From assembly GCF_964340395.1 (NCBI RefSeq), contig NC_135559.1:4502501-4566500 (forward strand): a stretch of DNA of 64,000 nt, written 5' to 3'. The translations under genes were made by a program, and so were the position numbers. The stretch's first letter is position 1. Each line of letters begins with the position of its first letter. Positions 1-11,680 of this stretch are shown in pieces. The notes below the pieces were generated by a model that was not told where the DNA came from, ran no database searches, and saw only the letters and a list, made by a program, of their open reading frames with translations. This DNA comes from Glandiceps talaboti. Taxonomy: Eukaryota > Hemichordata > Enteropneusta > Spengelidae.

Positions 1-80
1 TCCTAGATCACTTGTTAAGATAATCTTGATTACTCAATTAACCGATAGTGTTAACTCTCTGACTTTGTCTTTTTTTTCAG

Positions 81-3000
81 TGGTTGAGCCGTTAGCTATA
101 ATTGGTATTGCATATCTATCGTACCTTCTTGGGGAGTTATTTGAGTTTTCAGGCATTATATCGTAAGTGACTGCTTTCATTTGAGTAATACATTTTTTAA
201 GAAAAATTTGATATATTGTAATTTGTAACTTTGATGTATTTCACTACCATAAATTTAGCTAATGTCTTTCTTCTGTTAATAAATATTTCTTAAATCTGTG
301 AGTGAAAATTTATTTCTAATAAAACTATCATGTAAATGTTTCGGTGACAAATCTTTTGAACCTATGGCTTTCCGTAAACAATAGCACCACTTCATTTACC
401 AATATGTCGTATGCTGTTCATTGAGAAAACAAAAGAGTGCAAATGCTTGGCCACTGGGGGCGCTGTTCAGAAAAGAGATTTGATAAACAATGTGGGCCAC
501 GATCATAAAGCGCGACTAGTCTCTTTTGAAAAGTTGTCATTTCCAAGTATTCTTTGCCTTGGTTAACATCTATGGCATACCCATCCAATGCAACTAGTTT
601 TTAAGTGTTTTATAGTAAAAATCAATGGTGTACCCGCCAGTGCAAATAGTTTTTGTCATTTTAATGGTAAACAGTATGTAATTTTTAAGGTTCTCATGGA
701 GTTGTTTGTTTTAGACATCTGTTGACTGCTTCATAATGCCATTGATGATCCAAAGTTACAATAATTCTTTTAAAAAGTGAGTGATCCAGGCATTACCCTG
801 TACAGGTTTGCTGTTGATTGAAAATGTTTTCTGAGTGTATTTAGGTGTACCAGATTTTGTGCTGATATTTCTAAACGTTTAGTCATGAGTAAGTCTGTTA
901 ATTTTATTTATGTGAATTACATGTTGTTAAAATCCATATTTTTGTATTTGTACAGTATGATAGCGTGTGGTTTAATGCAAGCCAACTATAGTTTTGCCAA
1001 CATTTCCCACAAGTCGCATACTACAGTCAAGTATTTCATGAAGATGTTAGCGTAAGTCTGGTCATCAGTTTTCTTACAATTACGACTTGAAAAAAGTTAT
1101 GTTTTCTTTCCCAACAACATTGGTGTGTCAAATGAAAATTTCAACTCACAGCATGAACAAATTTCTTGGATGGAAATTCTAAACTTTCTATGAACCCAGA
1201 GTCCATGAACATTTATTCTAGGATATGGTGTGTCTTTTGGACAAGTACCATATATCTATACATGTAAAAGATGATTTAATGCCGGATTCAAATCTGTAGA
1301 AATCTCCTGCAATAAATTAGTACTATAGTGGACATCTCATCCACTTTCTTTACAATTTTGAAGCAATAATCTTTTAAGTGAATTTGTTGTAAACATATCC
1401 ATTTTTTAAAGTGATTATGATGTTTTAGTAAACTGGCATATTGTTTTTAATTTTTAAAAAGATGAATTTTCATAACAAATAGGTTTGCATTTTGAAAAAA
1501 CTCACATGAAAATTGCATTTCTAAAAAAAAAATACTTCTGTGATTAAAAAAAAGGAGTTAATATTTTTCTTGAGGTGTTTCTTTTGTATTTATAATTTTA
1601 CTCTTTCTATAATTCCAGGTCTACAACTGAGTCTATAATATTCCTATTCCTGGGCCTAGTTCTTGTGTCAGATGACCATATATGGAATACACCATTTGTA
1701 ATATTTACAATCGTATTCTGTCTTGTCTTCCGATACATAGGTAGGTTCCATGTTTTCTGTAAAATTTGCATAGTGTGTTATGGAGTGTAGTACAGTGATT
1801 TTGTATGGGAACTGGGGTACAATTTGCATAGTGTGTTATGGAATGTACTGTGAGTTTGTATGGGAACTTGGATAAAATGACCTGGTAACTTTATTAGATT
1901 TACCTACTTACTGATACTGTACATGACAAAAAAAAGCCACTCTTAAGTTGTATATAAAATACAATTTAGAAAGTAATAATTGCAGTCAAATTGTCAGCAC
2001 ATTGTAAGGTACAGTACATATTGTTGGTTACATTGCTATAGCAGAGGTACTGAAATGTCTAATTATATTAATTTCAAATTTATTTTTGTTTTTGTCCTGT
2101 AGTTGTCATCATTTTGACATTCTTCATCAATAGATTCAAATATGCTAGAAAGATTGGTTGGGAAGAACAGTTCATTATGGTAAGTATTGAATTACTAGTA
2201 CTACCAATTTTACTTTCAAATACTTTAACATAATAACATGCACAGACTTTATGGATTTGGTACAATACTAGACTATTAGATACAGTCAATGATGTATCAC
2301 CATAGCAATCAATCATTGTATTGCATCAGATTTGAGTTATCAGAGAAAGACAAAAGAATGTAAAGTTTTGGCCACTAGGGGAAGAACCTTGTATGTATTG
2401 CTGATGCTTAGAAATGTATGTGTTATCATTGCAGGGTTATGGCGGACTGCGAGGTGCTGTCTGTTTCTCATATCAATGTATGTGTTATCATTGCAGGGTT
2501 ATGGCGGACTGCGAGGTGCTGTCTGTTTCTCACTGGTGATGTTAATTGATGAGCATGAATTTCCACTCAAGAATATGCTTGTTACTACCACATTGGCAGT
2601 CATCATTTTTACTGTCTTTATACAGGTATGTATTATGAATTCTACTTTCATCTAAAATTACCATACTACTGCAGCAACCAAATTAATCCTCACCGACTTT
2701 GCCAATTTTTCCATTCTAGTCTCAGACTTATTTACTTAGGTGTTTTCTGAACGCAGGCTTTCCAGCCTATATGTTCAGATCCGTCTGATCTGGAATTCTG
2801 TTCTGCCTGAATTTAGCCTTGTAATTATACTTGATATCTAAGTTTTTCCAGTGATTGTCCAGTAACAAAGTGAGAAACTTGTTTACTGTTTAGTAGAACA
2901 GAAATTGATACTGGACTCCATTTTAAGTAGATTTATTAGGAATAAAGTCATATTTTTGGAGTCTAGTTTGAAGCGACTACATATCTCTCATCTGAATCTC

Positions 3001-3964
3001 TTGGACATCTTCAGCATAATGACACTAAGTGATTGGAGTAAGTGACCTCCTAGCGTCATTATCTGAAGACGTCTGAGAGATTCAGATGAAAGCTACAAAG
3101 TCATTAGACTCCAAAAAGGTGACTTTATTCCTAATAAATGTTTACTGTCGTTGAAAAACAGGTCTGCTAATGTCGTGATTCAGTTCTTACCTGATCCAAA
3201 ACAAGTCAATTTGGCAGTGAAACAATACAGAAATATAAACAAAATGAATAAAAATGAAAAACTATCATTTAACCAAACAAATTAACAGTACAATTGGATT
3301 CTGAATTAGACTCTTTAATACAGTAACATCAAGACTTTTTAGCACAACATATTGCATAGGTAACAACAGGGTTGGATCGGCATGTTGATAAACATTTTTT
3401 TGAATTGCAAGTAAACAATACAGTTTTGCTACAATGCCATCGGCAATTTTTTTATTTGACAGGGTATCACAGTCAAACCATTGGTCAAATGTATGAGAGT
3501 TCACCTAGCTGACGAACACAAAACTACCATGGTAGAGGAATTACAGTCAAATGTAAGTTATAATTATACGTCAAGTTTATCAACGCACACTTTCAAAAAG
3601 AATTTGTAGATGAATTGGTTACTAGTACATGCTGTTAGCAAACATGTTAAACTAATGTTCAGACTGTTACATGTTTATTGTACACTATGCAGTAATTGAA
3701 AATTGAAAAGTAAACCATCAACCAAACAATTCTCACAATTAATTTGGGAAAGATATCTATGCCAACATGTCATAAAATTCAAGCAAATGATAATTTTTGG
3801 TGGTTGATAAATTGTAGAGTCTGATAATTTGATGACTGATATCACTTCATTTATCATTTGTACAACAGGTTAATAGCTTTATGATGGCAGGTGTGGAAGA
3901 AATAGTGGGACATAAAGGAGAGAACTATTTCAGGGTAGGTTTATTAATTAATTTACTATGTATG

Positions 3965-3998
<34 letters not shown>

Positions 3999-4207
3999 TG
4001 TATGTATGTATGTATGTATGTATGTATGTATTTGTGTGTGTGTATGTATGTATGTATGTATGTATGTATGTATGTATGTATGTATGTATGTATGTATGTA
4101 TGTACGTATGTATTTGTGTGTGTGTATGTATGTATGTATGTATGTATGTATGTATGTATGTATGTATGTATGTATGTATGTATGTATGTATGAATGTCTT
4201 TGTGTGT

Positions 4208-4280
<73 letters not shown>

Positions 4281-7134
4281 TGTGTCTCAATCTGTCATAC
4301 TCTGTCTCATCTCTGAATCTAGGTATGGTGGGACAGTATTGATGAAAAGTATCTAAAGAAATGGTTACAGAAAGAACCACAGACCAGAGATATTCAAATC
4401 ATGCTACGATATGAGAAGATTACCATTGGGTAAGACAATAATATTATCTTGTAAACTCATTTTTCCATCATGACTTTGTTTCATATCAAAAGGGAGAGAA
4501 ACATTTATCAATAGAGGAATCAATGTCCCCTTTCTCACGTATTTCTGAGACCTTTTGCCCTCCCCTCCCTTTTATATCTCTTTGTGACTTAAGAAATTTT
4601 GAATAAACAGAAGATGGAACATTATTTAATCTTGTGTGCTCTTCAAAAACTTAATGATAAACAAAGAAAAGAATCTCTTCCAAGAAACCCAAAGACACAT
4701 TTCAGTGCTGTCATTTAAAAATTAAAGCTATGGAGATATTGTTGACCAGAAGTGTGCATGTACACATCAAAATAGTAGTTAGTACACTCTATAAAAGAAT
4801 GGCGTTATCACTAAACCTTATAAGTTATTAGCTATGGTGTGTTTAAGACTCTCGTCATACTGATCCTTGAAAGTTTTACAGTTTTACAATTTTACTAAAG
4901 ATCTCTACATTGTAGAATTATTATGTTTTCATTTTATTTTACAAGCTATATACATACATGGAAGGATAAACTTGTTTTTGTTAGGTGGGAGCTAGCGGGA
5001 TGGGGGTGGGGGTGGGGGGTGTATTGGTACTTTTTATGTATCAACATTTTTATAATCCATCACAGATTTACAACATGTCAAAGGCAGATTGTAGGTTCAA
5101 GTCTCACCAGCTGTCCTTTGTATGCAAATATTGTAGGTTCAAGTCTCACCAGCTGTCCTTTGTATGCAAATATTGTAGGTTCAAGTCTCACCAGCTGTCC
5201 TTTGTATGCAAATATTGTAGGTTCAAGTCTCACCAGCTGTCCTTTGTATGCAAATATTGTAGGTTCAAGTCTCACCAGCTGTCCTTTGTATGCAAATATT
5301 GTAGGTTCAAGTCTCACCAGCTGTCCTTTGTATGCAAATATTGTAGGTTCAAGTCTCACCAGCTGTCCTTTGTATGCAAATATTGTAGGTTCAAGTCTCA
5401 CCAGCTGTCCTTTGTATGTAAATATTGTAGGTTCAAGTCTCACCAGCTGTCCTTTGTATGCAAATGACTAAATAAGTGTTTATACAGTACTAATGTCCAT
5501 GTATAAAAGTTAACTGTTCGAGAATTGTGTTCTTGTATGTTTCATCCCGTAGTGAACATATTGCAACTGTAGATGCTGTTATACACGGTATTAGAGGTAG
5601 TGCTGAGCACCTAAAGAGAATAGAAAGTAACTTACATAAAGATGTACCATCCTATAGTTATGTCAGTAATGGTGGTGAGTAATTAAATATTTTATTCAGG
5701 CTAGCTCAAATAAGTGTTACAGTACTAAAAGTAAGTGAAATACTACTTTCCATTGAGGCCCTTGGGCATCTCAACAATAATACTAAAAATGATTTAAAAA
5801 TATTATCAAATACACTCAGTACAGTAAGAATTATGCAGATGGGTAGATGAAAAGGATAAGGTACAAAACAGACATGAAGTCACAAATCAAAAATGGAAAT
5901 GACATATAGTTCTATCTAAGAATGTATATGTTGAATGATGAATGATGAACAATTAGTACATACAGTTATGTATGACCTATAGTAGGGGGTGGTTATTTGG
6001 AGGGTAGATGAGATTGTGGAGGAGGGGGTAGTCTTGACTGTACTTGTATTTTGAGATTTTGAGGAGGGGTTGAGAGATGTTTTGGAGGAAGTAGTGAGTA
6101 TTTTGTATTCAGATGTGGGAGGGAGATTTTGGTTTTGATATGAGGAGAGAGGGATGTTTTCATTGTTTTAGAAACAGGGATATGGGAGAGTACTAGTAAT
6201 TTTTTTCTTTGGAGATCCTGAGTGCATGTATGTGTATTAGAAGGGGAGGATGTGTTTTCAAAGATGGGACTTGGAATGTGTATCGACACGTCACCACACC
6301 GACACATCATAGGGTTATGGTAATCATAATCTGATCAGCTAGTACTGTATGATATTGACTTTATAGAGACATCTAGAGAGCCTGTAGAACAAGTAGAAAT
6401 CCTTAAAGAACCACATCCTACAGATATGAAGAAATGGCTAGTCTCAAATCCAAGTGAAACGGTAAGACCTGCCACATGTTTAAATTAGTATTTCATAAAT
6501 GTTTGTCAGTGTTTTTGTCAAGGCTTGGAACCCTGGTGACAGTCAGGGATAAATCTGATAAAAACTGGCAAAGTTTCCAATCCATATTCAATATTATTGT
6601 TGGGAACCCCAGTAAAATGACATGGGAACTCACGTAGATTTCACCTACCTACCACCCTAACAAAAACACTGTTTGTGCATGCATATTCCTTAGTTTGACA
6701 TTGCTGTGATTGCCTGTGATATTTCACAATGAGTTGATATTCAGAATTGTGTTGTCCGTTGTCATAGCAGCCTAATTCTGATAACGTAACCATCACAGTT
6801 TGTGCGTTACGTTAGAAGTGACAGAGTTAATTTCATAATAATATTGCAACCCAAGGTAGCCAAATTATTTGTATCAATATTTTTTTTTCAGCTGCGACAA
6901 AATAAGTTTGATCGTAATGCAATGCATGATGAAAATCAAGACTTGCAACATCACCTCCATCGTCGCACAAAACAAGTACATAAACAAATCGCATTGTCAA
7001 AGAGCATTGCCAAATCACGACAATCATCGATTATGTTGAAACAACCTACACATGACTATGCTGTTGCTATGGATAATATCTCTCCAACTTTCAGTTTAAC
7101 AGAAGAGGGAGAAGATTTTGAGACTGCGGTGTGA
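81..7134 (+). CDS. Na+/H+ exchanger (SLC9A/NHE), C-terminal part, 11 exons
   Basis: This is the 3' part of an electroneutral Na+/H+ exchanger; the 5' exons lie before the window. Exons: 81-162, 956-1051, 1619-1740, 2103-2179, 2497-2625, 3463-3552, 3869-3934, 4323-4429, 5553-5674, 6367-6461, 6892-7134. All are bounded by AG/GT and stay in one frame, giving 408 residues. Family landmarks are NISHKSHTT, the conserved Glu in ESIIFLFLGL, the Arg in FCLVFRYIG and the YGGLRGAV motif, which in NHE1 are needed for transport or folding. A tail of about 240 residues follows the last membrane segment; its start (around VEELQSNVNSFMMAG) aligns with the region that binds CHP proteins in NHE1. The protein ends in TAV, a class I PDZ-ligand pattern. 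The sequence looks closest to the plasma-membrane NHE clade, but the subtype is not settled. The final TGA lies inside a GTGAGT at 7131, so a further spliced exon cannot be excluded. Confidence 0.9.
1760..1880. repeat. Two-copy tandem repeat in NHE intron
   Basis: A unit of about 60 bp containing TTTGCATAGTGTGTTATGGA and TTTGTATGGGAACT occurs twice in a row, just after the exon that ends at 1740. It lies within an intron. Confidence 0.6.
2413..2532 (+). repeat. Tandem duplication of a splice acceptor and exon start
   Basis: A 58-bp segment is present twice, at 2413-2470 and 2475-2532, separated by TATC (period 62). Each copy carries the intron end (TTATCATTGCAG) and the first 36 nt of the exon encoding YGGLRGAVCFS. 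Only the downstream acceptor (exon start 2497) keeps the exchanger frame. Use of the upstream acceptor (exon start 2435) adds 62 nt, shifts the frame and reaches TGA about 34 codons later. The copies look identical, so the duplication is recent or the result of assembly. Confidence 0.85.
2931..3139. mobile_element. Foldback MITE-like inverted repeat, 209 bp
   Basis: Two arms of about 90 bp are inverted copies of each other. The left arm starts ATTTATTAGGAATAAAGTCA and the right arm ends TGACTTTATTCCTAATAAAT. Shared inner blocks include TTTTTGGAGTCTA and CTCATCTGAATCTCT. The loop is short. It lies in an NHE intron, and no target-site duplication is clear. Confidence 0.7.
3957..4280. repeat. 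(TATG)n / (TG)n compound microsatellite
   Basis: About 240 bp of TATG repeats, broken by short TTTGTG interruptions, run into about 70 bp of pure TG. It fills most of the intron between the exons ending at 3934 and starting at 4323. The long Met-Tyr-Val-Cys or Thr-His frames through it are artefacts. Confidence 0.95.
5088..5466. repeat. 42-bp minisatellite, nine near-identical copies
   Basis: A 42-bp unit starting TTGTAGGTTCAAGTCTCACC and ending TTTGTATGCAAATA is repeated nine times with almost no divergence. Because 42 is a multiple of three, several frames stay open on both strands. These frames lie wholly within an NHE intron (4430-5552), so I do not call them coding. Each unit contains GGTTCAAGTCT, which resembles a Pol III B-box. 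Confidence 0.95.
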
Positions 7135-7236
7135 GTGAAATTAAGAAATTATGGTTATCTGTGTTATCGTGATGATTAAAATACAGGAGTTACTCTATTG
7201 ACTTTTAAACTTTATTACCTGAATAGCCGTATATCA

Positions 7237-7543
7237 TGTAGGAAAAGTTTGTACGTCCTGTAGGTAAAGTTTGTACGTCCTGTGAGCAAAGTTTGTACGT
7301 CCTGTAAGCAAAGTTTGTACGTCCTGTAAGCAAAGTTTGTACGTCCTGTAGGTAAAGTTTGTACGTCCTGTAAGCAAAGTTTGTACGTCCTGTAAGCAAA
7401 GTTTGTACGTCCTGTAGGTAAAGTTTGTACGTCCTGTAGGTAAAGTTTGTACGTCCTGTAGGTAAAGTTTGTACGTCCTGTAAGCAAAGTTTGTACATCC
7501 TGTAGACAAAGTGTGTCTATCTTGTAGGAAAAGTTTGTATGCT
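7237..7543. repeat. 22-bp minisatellite (about 13 copies)
   Basis: The unit AAAGTTTGTACGTCCTGTAG, plus two variable bases (GT, GC or similar), is repeated about 13 times and decays towards 7543. It begins about 100 bp after the NHE stop codon and so may lie in the 3' UTR. Confidence 0.95.
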
Positions 7544-8398
7544 TTATCCTCTTTCTACCAGGGGATATTTGTTTGTACAGAAAAAGTTGTACTAAAAGTT
7601 TGTATGTTATGGACGTGAAGTTGAAAGTCAAATAGGTAAGTTTATATATTGTCCATGTGACACGTTGAAACAATTCTAAAATGGCTACATGTATATACAT
7701 ATTGTAAATAGGGTTGGTGTCAGAGTTTTTGTTTTCATGGTATAAAGGGACGTGAGTACTCCATAATTTGACAAAATAAGGAAAATTAATATCCACAGAT
7801 ACAATATAAATACTCCCTTGAAATAATTACTAGTGTTTTAAGACAACATTTTCATACAGCTTTCAGTGATTGGCTTAGAGCTTGTCACATGGTATGGACT
7901 AGTGACTCATAGTGACCTCAATTTGCATAGAGTGAGCACTATTTGTTTAATATTTTCCCTAGGGCATTATTAATGTAGCACAGGACACTATGCTGAGTTT
8001 GTCTAAAGCAGTACTTTTTACACAATGTGAGAATTACATCATTAACTCAGCTTTATGCAGAACATCTTGGAATAATTTTCTACTTTTTTGTATATTTACT
8101 ATAATTGCACATTAAAAATGACATTTGAGTCACACTGTACTGAGGCAATGAGCAGTGCTTAAATTGTTGAGTATTGACAAGTCATGGTATTTTGGAAAAT
8201 TTACTCAAGATAATCCTGCCAATCATTTCAAAGCAATTTTTTCCATTTCTTTGAATTTTATTAATAACAAAGTAAGTTTAGAATATACAGGAACTCAAGT
8301 TTTGTAATTTTCAAGAGACTAACTTTATATTGAAAGTATTATGTATAATTACAGATTTCAATATTTTTAAGTTTTTGTATAGTAGTATTACATTTACC

Positions 8399-8555
8399 CA
8401 ATCTGATAAAATCTGATGTGGTGAATACAGCTCACTTTCTTTACATACCTCTATTTCTTTCATTTTGTCATTTAGTTTCGATTTTGTCGTTCTGGGAGTG
8501 AGTACCTTCTTCAAATATCGAACCATATTCACCACATCAGATTTTAATCAGATTG
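8399..8555. mobile_element. 157-bp MITE with 9-bp target duplication
   Basis: Terminal inverted repeats of about 28 bp flank a 100-bp core. The left end reads CAATCTGATAAAATCTGATG and the right end, reversed, reads CAATCTGATTAAAATCTGAT. The flanks are ACATTTACC (8390-8398) and ACATTCACC (8556-8564), a 9-bp direct repeat with one mismatch. This fits a non-autonomous DNA transposon with an 8-10 bp target duplication (hAT or Mutator-like). It contains no coding sequence. Confidence 0.75.
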
Positions 8556-9415
8556 ACATTCACCATGGCTGACATGCAATGAAAACACACCCAGCCATCT
8601 TTTTGTTACACATCATACTTGGGTCTAAAGGGCTAGATACGATAGTGGGAGCATTCGGTTTACTATATAGATAAATGCAAAATAGATCAATTGTTCTTTG
8701 GTGTAGTTGATTACACAAGTGGGTGATAGCGGTTCCTCTGTTGTGAGATTCTAATCACCCTGTGATCAAGATAGTGTAAACATTGGAAGTCCCAAAACAA
8801 CCCTGTAAGTTCTTGGAACTTTGTCAATTAAAACCCTGTGACACCTACCTGCTAAGACTGTTATATACATTGTATATCTAACCAGCATCCATTCAATAAC
8901 TTATCACTGTTGTATCAGCATGTTGCGACAATAGTTTTAGTTTTGTGTCAATCTTAGTAAACTGACAGCTCAAGTAATATTAGTATATCAACTACTTTAT
9001 TAGTATGTAAACTTTTTTGTTTCTCAATTTTGTACACAATTCATATAAGCAGCATTTTTAACTTTTATTTCACTGGACATTCCATTCGTGAACTAAAGGA
9101 GTTTATCATGGTGACAGGAACAATGATTTTGTGTGTGTCTTCAACAGGACTTGATAGATTATGGCTATTAATCTACAGATTAGATTAAGAACAACAGGAT
9201 TTAAGAGATTAGTCTTGTCAGTTCAAAGTCAATTACATGTCTCAGTATACACGTTATAATGTCTTTGGTTTTGTTGGCTGCATTCATTCTAAAATAAGAG
9301 GCTTACCGTAATATTTTCATCAAAATTTTAGGCTTTCATGTACAATGTCATATGATTACTGCATAAAATAGTTTTCTATGTCTTTTAGTGTCAAGGTATC
9401 TTAAAGGTACCGGTA

Positions 9416-9490
9416 GACTGTAAGATATATCGTGTCATGCCACCCTCATCGGCCTCCTCTCTCTCACCGATGTGTGAGGGCGCCCATCAC
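9416..9490 (-). repeat. Dispersed repeat, copy 1 (related to 53719-53805)
   Basis: Read on the minus strand, this segment shares GGGCGCCC, CACATCGGT, TGAGGGTGG and the block CACGA-ATATCT-CAGTC with 53719-53805 on the plus strand, in the same order. This suggests two diverged copies of one interspersed element. Confidence 0.5.
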
Positions 9491-10526
9491 AGCATAGAAG
9501 GGTAGCTTGTGAATTCACATTGTTTTGTAAAATACTTAGATGTTGAATTGGGTCCAAAGAGAATTGATCATTCCAAGCAGTCAATTTCATGCGTACAATA
9601 ATATGCACAAAAAGGCAGCATTTTTTGTAAAAAAAAAAATTTTTTAAAAATTTAAAAAATTAAAAATAGTATATGAGCAATGTTTTCAATAATGTATTTT
9701 ACATATATCATTTCATCAGATGTACTCATTTATCTTCATTGCTATGAAATCAATTACTCAAGCATATTCAAGACAAAAAGTGACTTTTTATTATACTTTA
9801 TCAGAGATGCACAAAATATAAGTTGAGACTTTTGGAAGAGGATTTGGGTAGAATTTTCTTAGAAAAATAAAATTAGTTTGTACATGAAATCAGTCAGATA
9901 TAGTGTGTATAATAAGTAGAGTACTCCTTTTTGGGGTACAATATCCACATATGAACAAATCTATTACTTTATCAAGAATTTTAAACTTTCAGATATTTTC
10001 CTGTATATTTCATATTGCCATTGTAAAACAACATTAGGATGGCATCTCAGAAGCAACATTCCTCAAACTATGCCAAAGTACTTCATTTGCAAGCTTATTA
10101 AGAGTGGATATATTATTGTAGCACACAATAATAGATAAATATATATGCCAATGAAATAGTATTTTTATAGCTAAGTTTTCAAGTAGATTACACAGAATAT
10201 TATATCTAGAATTTCTTATCTCGGTACAAGATTTTACTTTCAACTCATCATCTAGGGATGCAACTCTTTGTTTTTACCAAAGTAATATGGACAAAAGTGG
10301 CAATGTATTAATTTTGTACTTTATATAAGTCGGTAGGACTTGTTTACTGTGATAGTGGTGAACTCGACTGATCTTAGCTGTACTACATGTCAGATAGGTG
10401 TGAACCTATTGATTTTGGCAGTAAGGAGATACCAGGGTAAGTGTGAAACATGTTGTAAGTGGTGAACCAGACTGATCTTGGCTGTAACACCTACCAGTCT
10501 GGGAGTAAATGTGTTGCAAGTAGTGA

Positions 10527-10645
10527 ACTCTACTGATCTCAGCATTTGTATGTCTCACATCACAGCACAGAGCTCTGAGCTCTACTGATCTCAGTATTTG
10601 TATGGCTCACATCACAGCAAAGAGCTCTGAGCTCTACTGATCTCA
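10527..10645. repeat. 52-bp tandem repeat, about 2.3 copies
   Basis: The unit CTCTACTGATCTCAGTATTT, followed by a GTATG-CTCACATCACAGCA stretch and AGAGCTCTGAG, is repeated with period 52. Weaker relatives lie upstream from about 10360. Confidence 0.7.
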
Positions 10646-10694
10646 ACTGAAATTAAGATTATCTATGTCCTTTACTCTGTGAAATCAACCAAAC

Positions 10695-10726
10695 CTCAGA
10701 CCACTAAATAGATTTAGTGGTCTGAG
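10695..10726. repeat. Perfect 15-bp-arm palindrome, copy 1
   Basis: The arms CTCAGACCACTAAAT and ATTTAGTGGTCTGAG are perfect inverses separated by two bases. A near match stands at 26239-26267. Confidence 0.85.
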
Positions 10727-11337
10727 ACCAAACACATGACGTGAAATCAAACATGTCTTCTAAACAGAAGTGATCAAGTAACATTGCCATTTTGCAACCT
10801 TGAAAAGTACATTTTGACCAAATTTTTTTGAACCTCAGGGAATCTGTAGAACTTTGATGAAAATCATACTGGTTCTGATGTAACCAAATAAAGTTACAGA
10901 TTCATTGAATATTTTTTATTTTGACCAATTGTTAGTTTTTTTTTAGTGTTTTGAGTCAAATTAAAACATGTATAATACAATTTGTAAGTTACTCATTCAT
11001 AGATAGTTGCAAATACAAAGTAAACAAGTAAATATCATTTTCAATTTGCGTTTTGTGTTTTCAAGTTTATTATTAAATCTTTTTTTATGAGCACACCTGG
11101 CATTTTATGCACATGACAATAAAGTTAAGTTTTGAATTATATTTACTGTGATGTACAGTTCATGTTTTTTTTAAAGAATAAAATTTTTCTCTAAAATCTT
11201 AAAGTATGTTATGGTGAATGTTTTCTTTGGAAGTAAAACTTATAACATATTACATATGTTTTGAAAGTAACGAGATCTGATAGTGTGGTAAATCCGGGCT
11301 ATGGCTTGAAACCCACCTGCAGTGGTAAGAGGTAAGT

Positions 11338-11680
11338 GATCTGACACTTGCCCACTGACATCTGATGACACTCGCCCACTTACATCCATTGACACTCGCC
11401 CACTGACATCTGATGACACTCGCCCACTTACATCCATTGACACTCGCCCACTGACATCTGATGACACTCGCCCACTTACATCTGATGACACTTGCCCACT
11501 GACAACTGATGACACTTGCCCACTTACATCCATTGACACTTGCCCACTGACATCCGATGACACTCACCCACTTACATCCATTGACACTTGCCCACTGACA
11601 TCTGATGACACTCGCCCACTGACATCCGATGACACTCGCCCTGCACTTACATCCATTGACACTTGCCCACTGACATCTGA
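11338..11680. repeat. 24-bp minisatellite (about 14 copies)
   Basis: Units of the form GACACTCGCCCACTGACATC plus TGAT alternate with variants reading TTACATCCAT. The 24-bp period keeps frames open on the minus strand (Val/Ser-rich), but there is no start, splice or family context for a gene. Confidence 0.95.

Noticed and set aside
3881-4380. Long Met-Tyr-Val-Cys and Thr-His frames on both strands
   Set aside because: They are readings of the TATG/TG microsatellite between two NHE exons.
4923-5471. 182-codon frame with a 14-residue repeat
   Set aside because: It lies wholly in an NHE intron and is produced by a 42-bp minisatellite whose length is a multiple of three. Several other frames are equally open.
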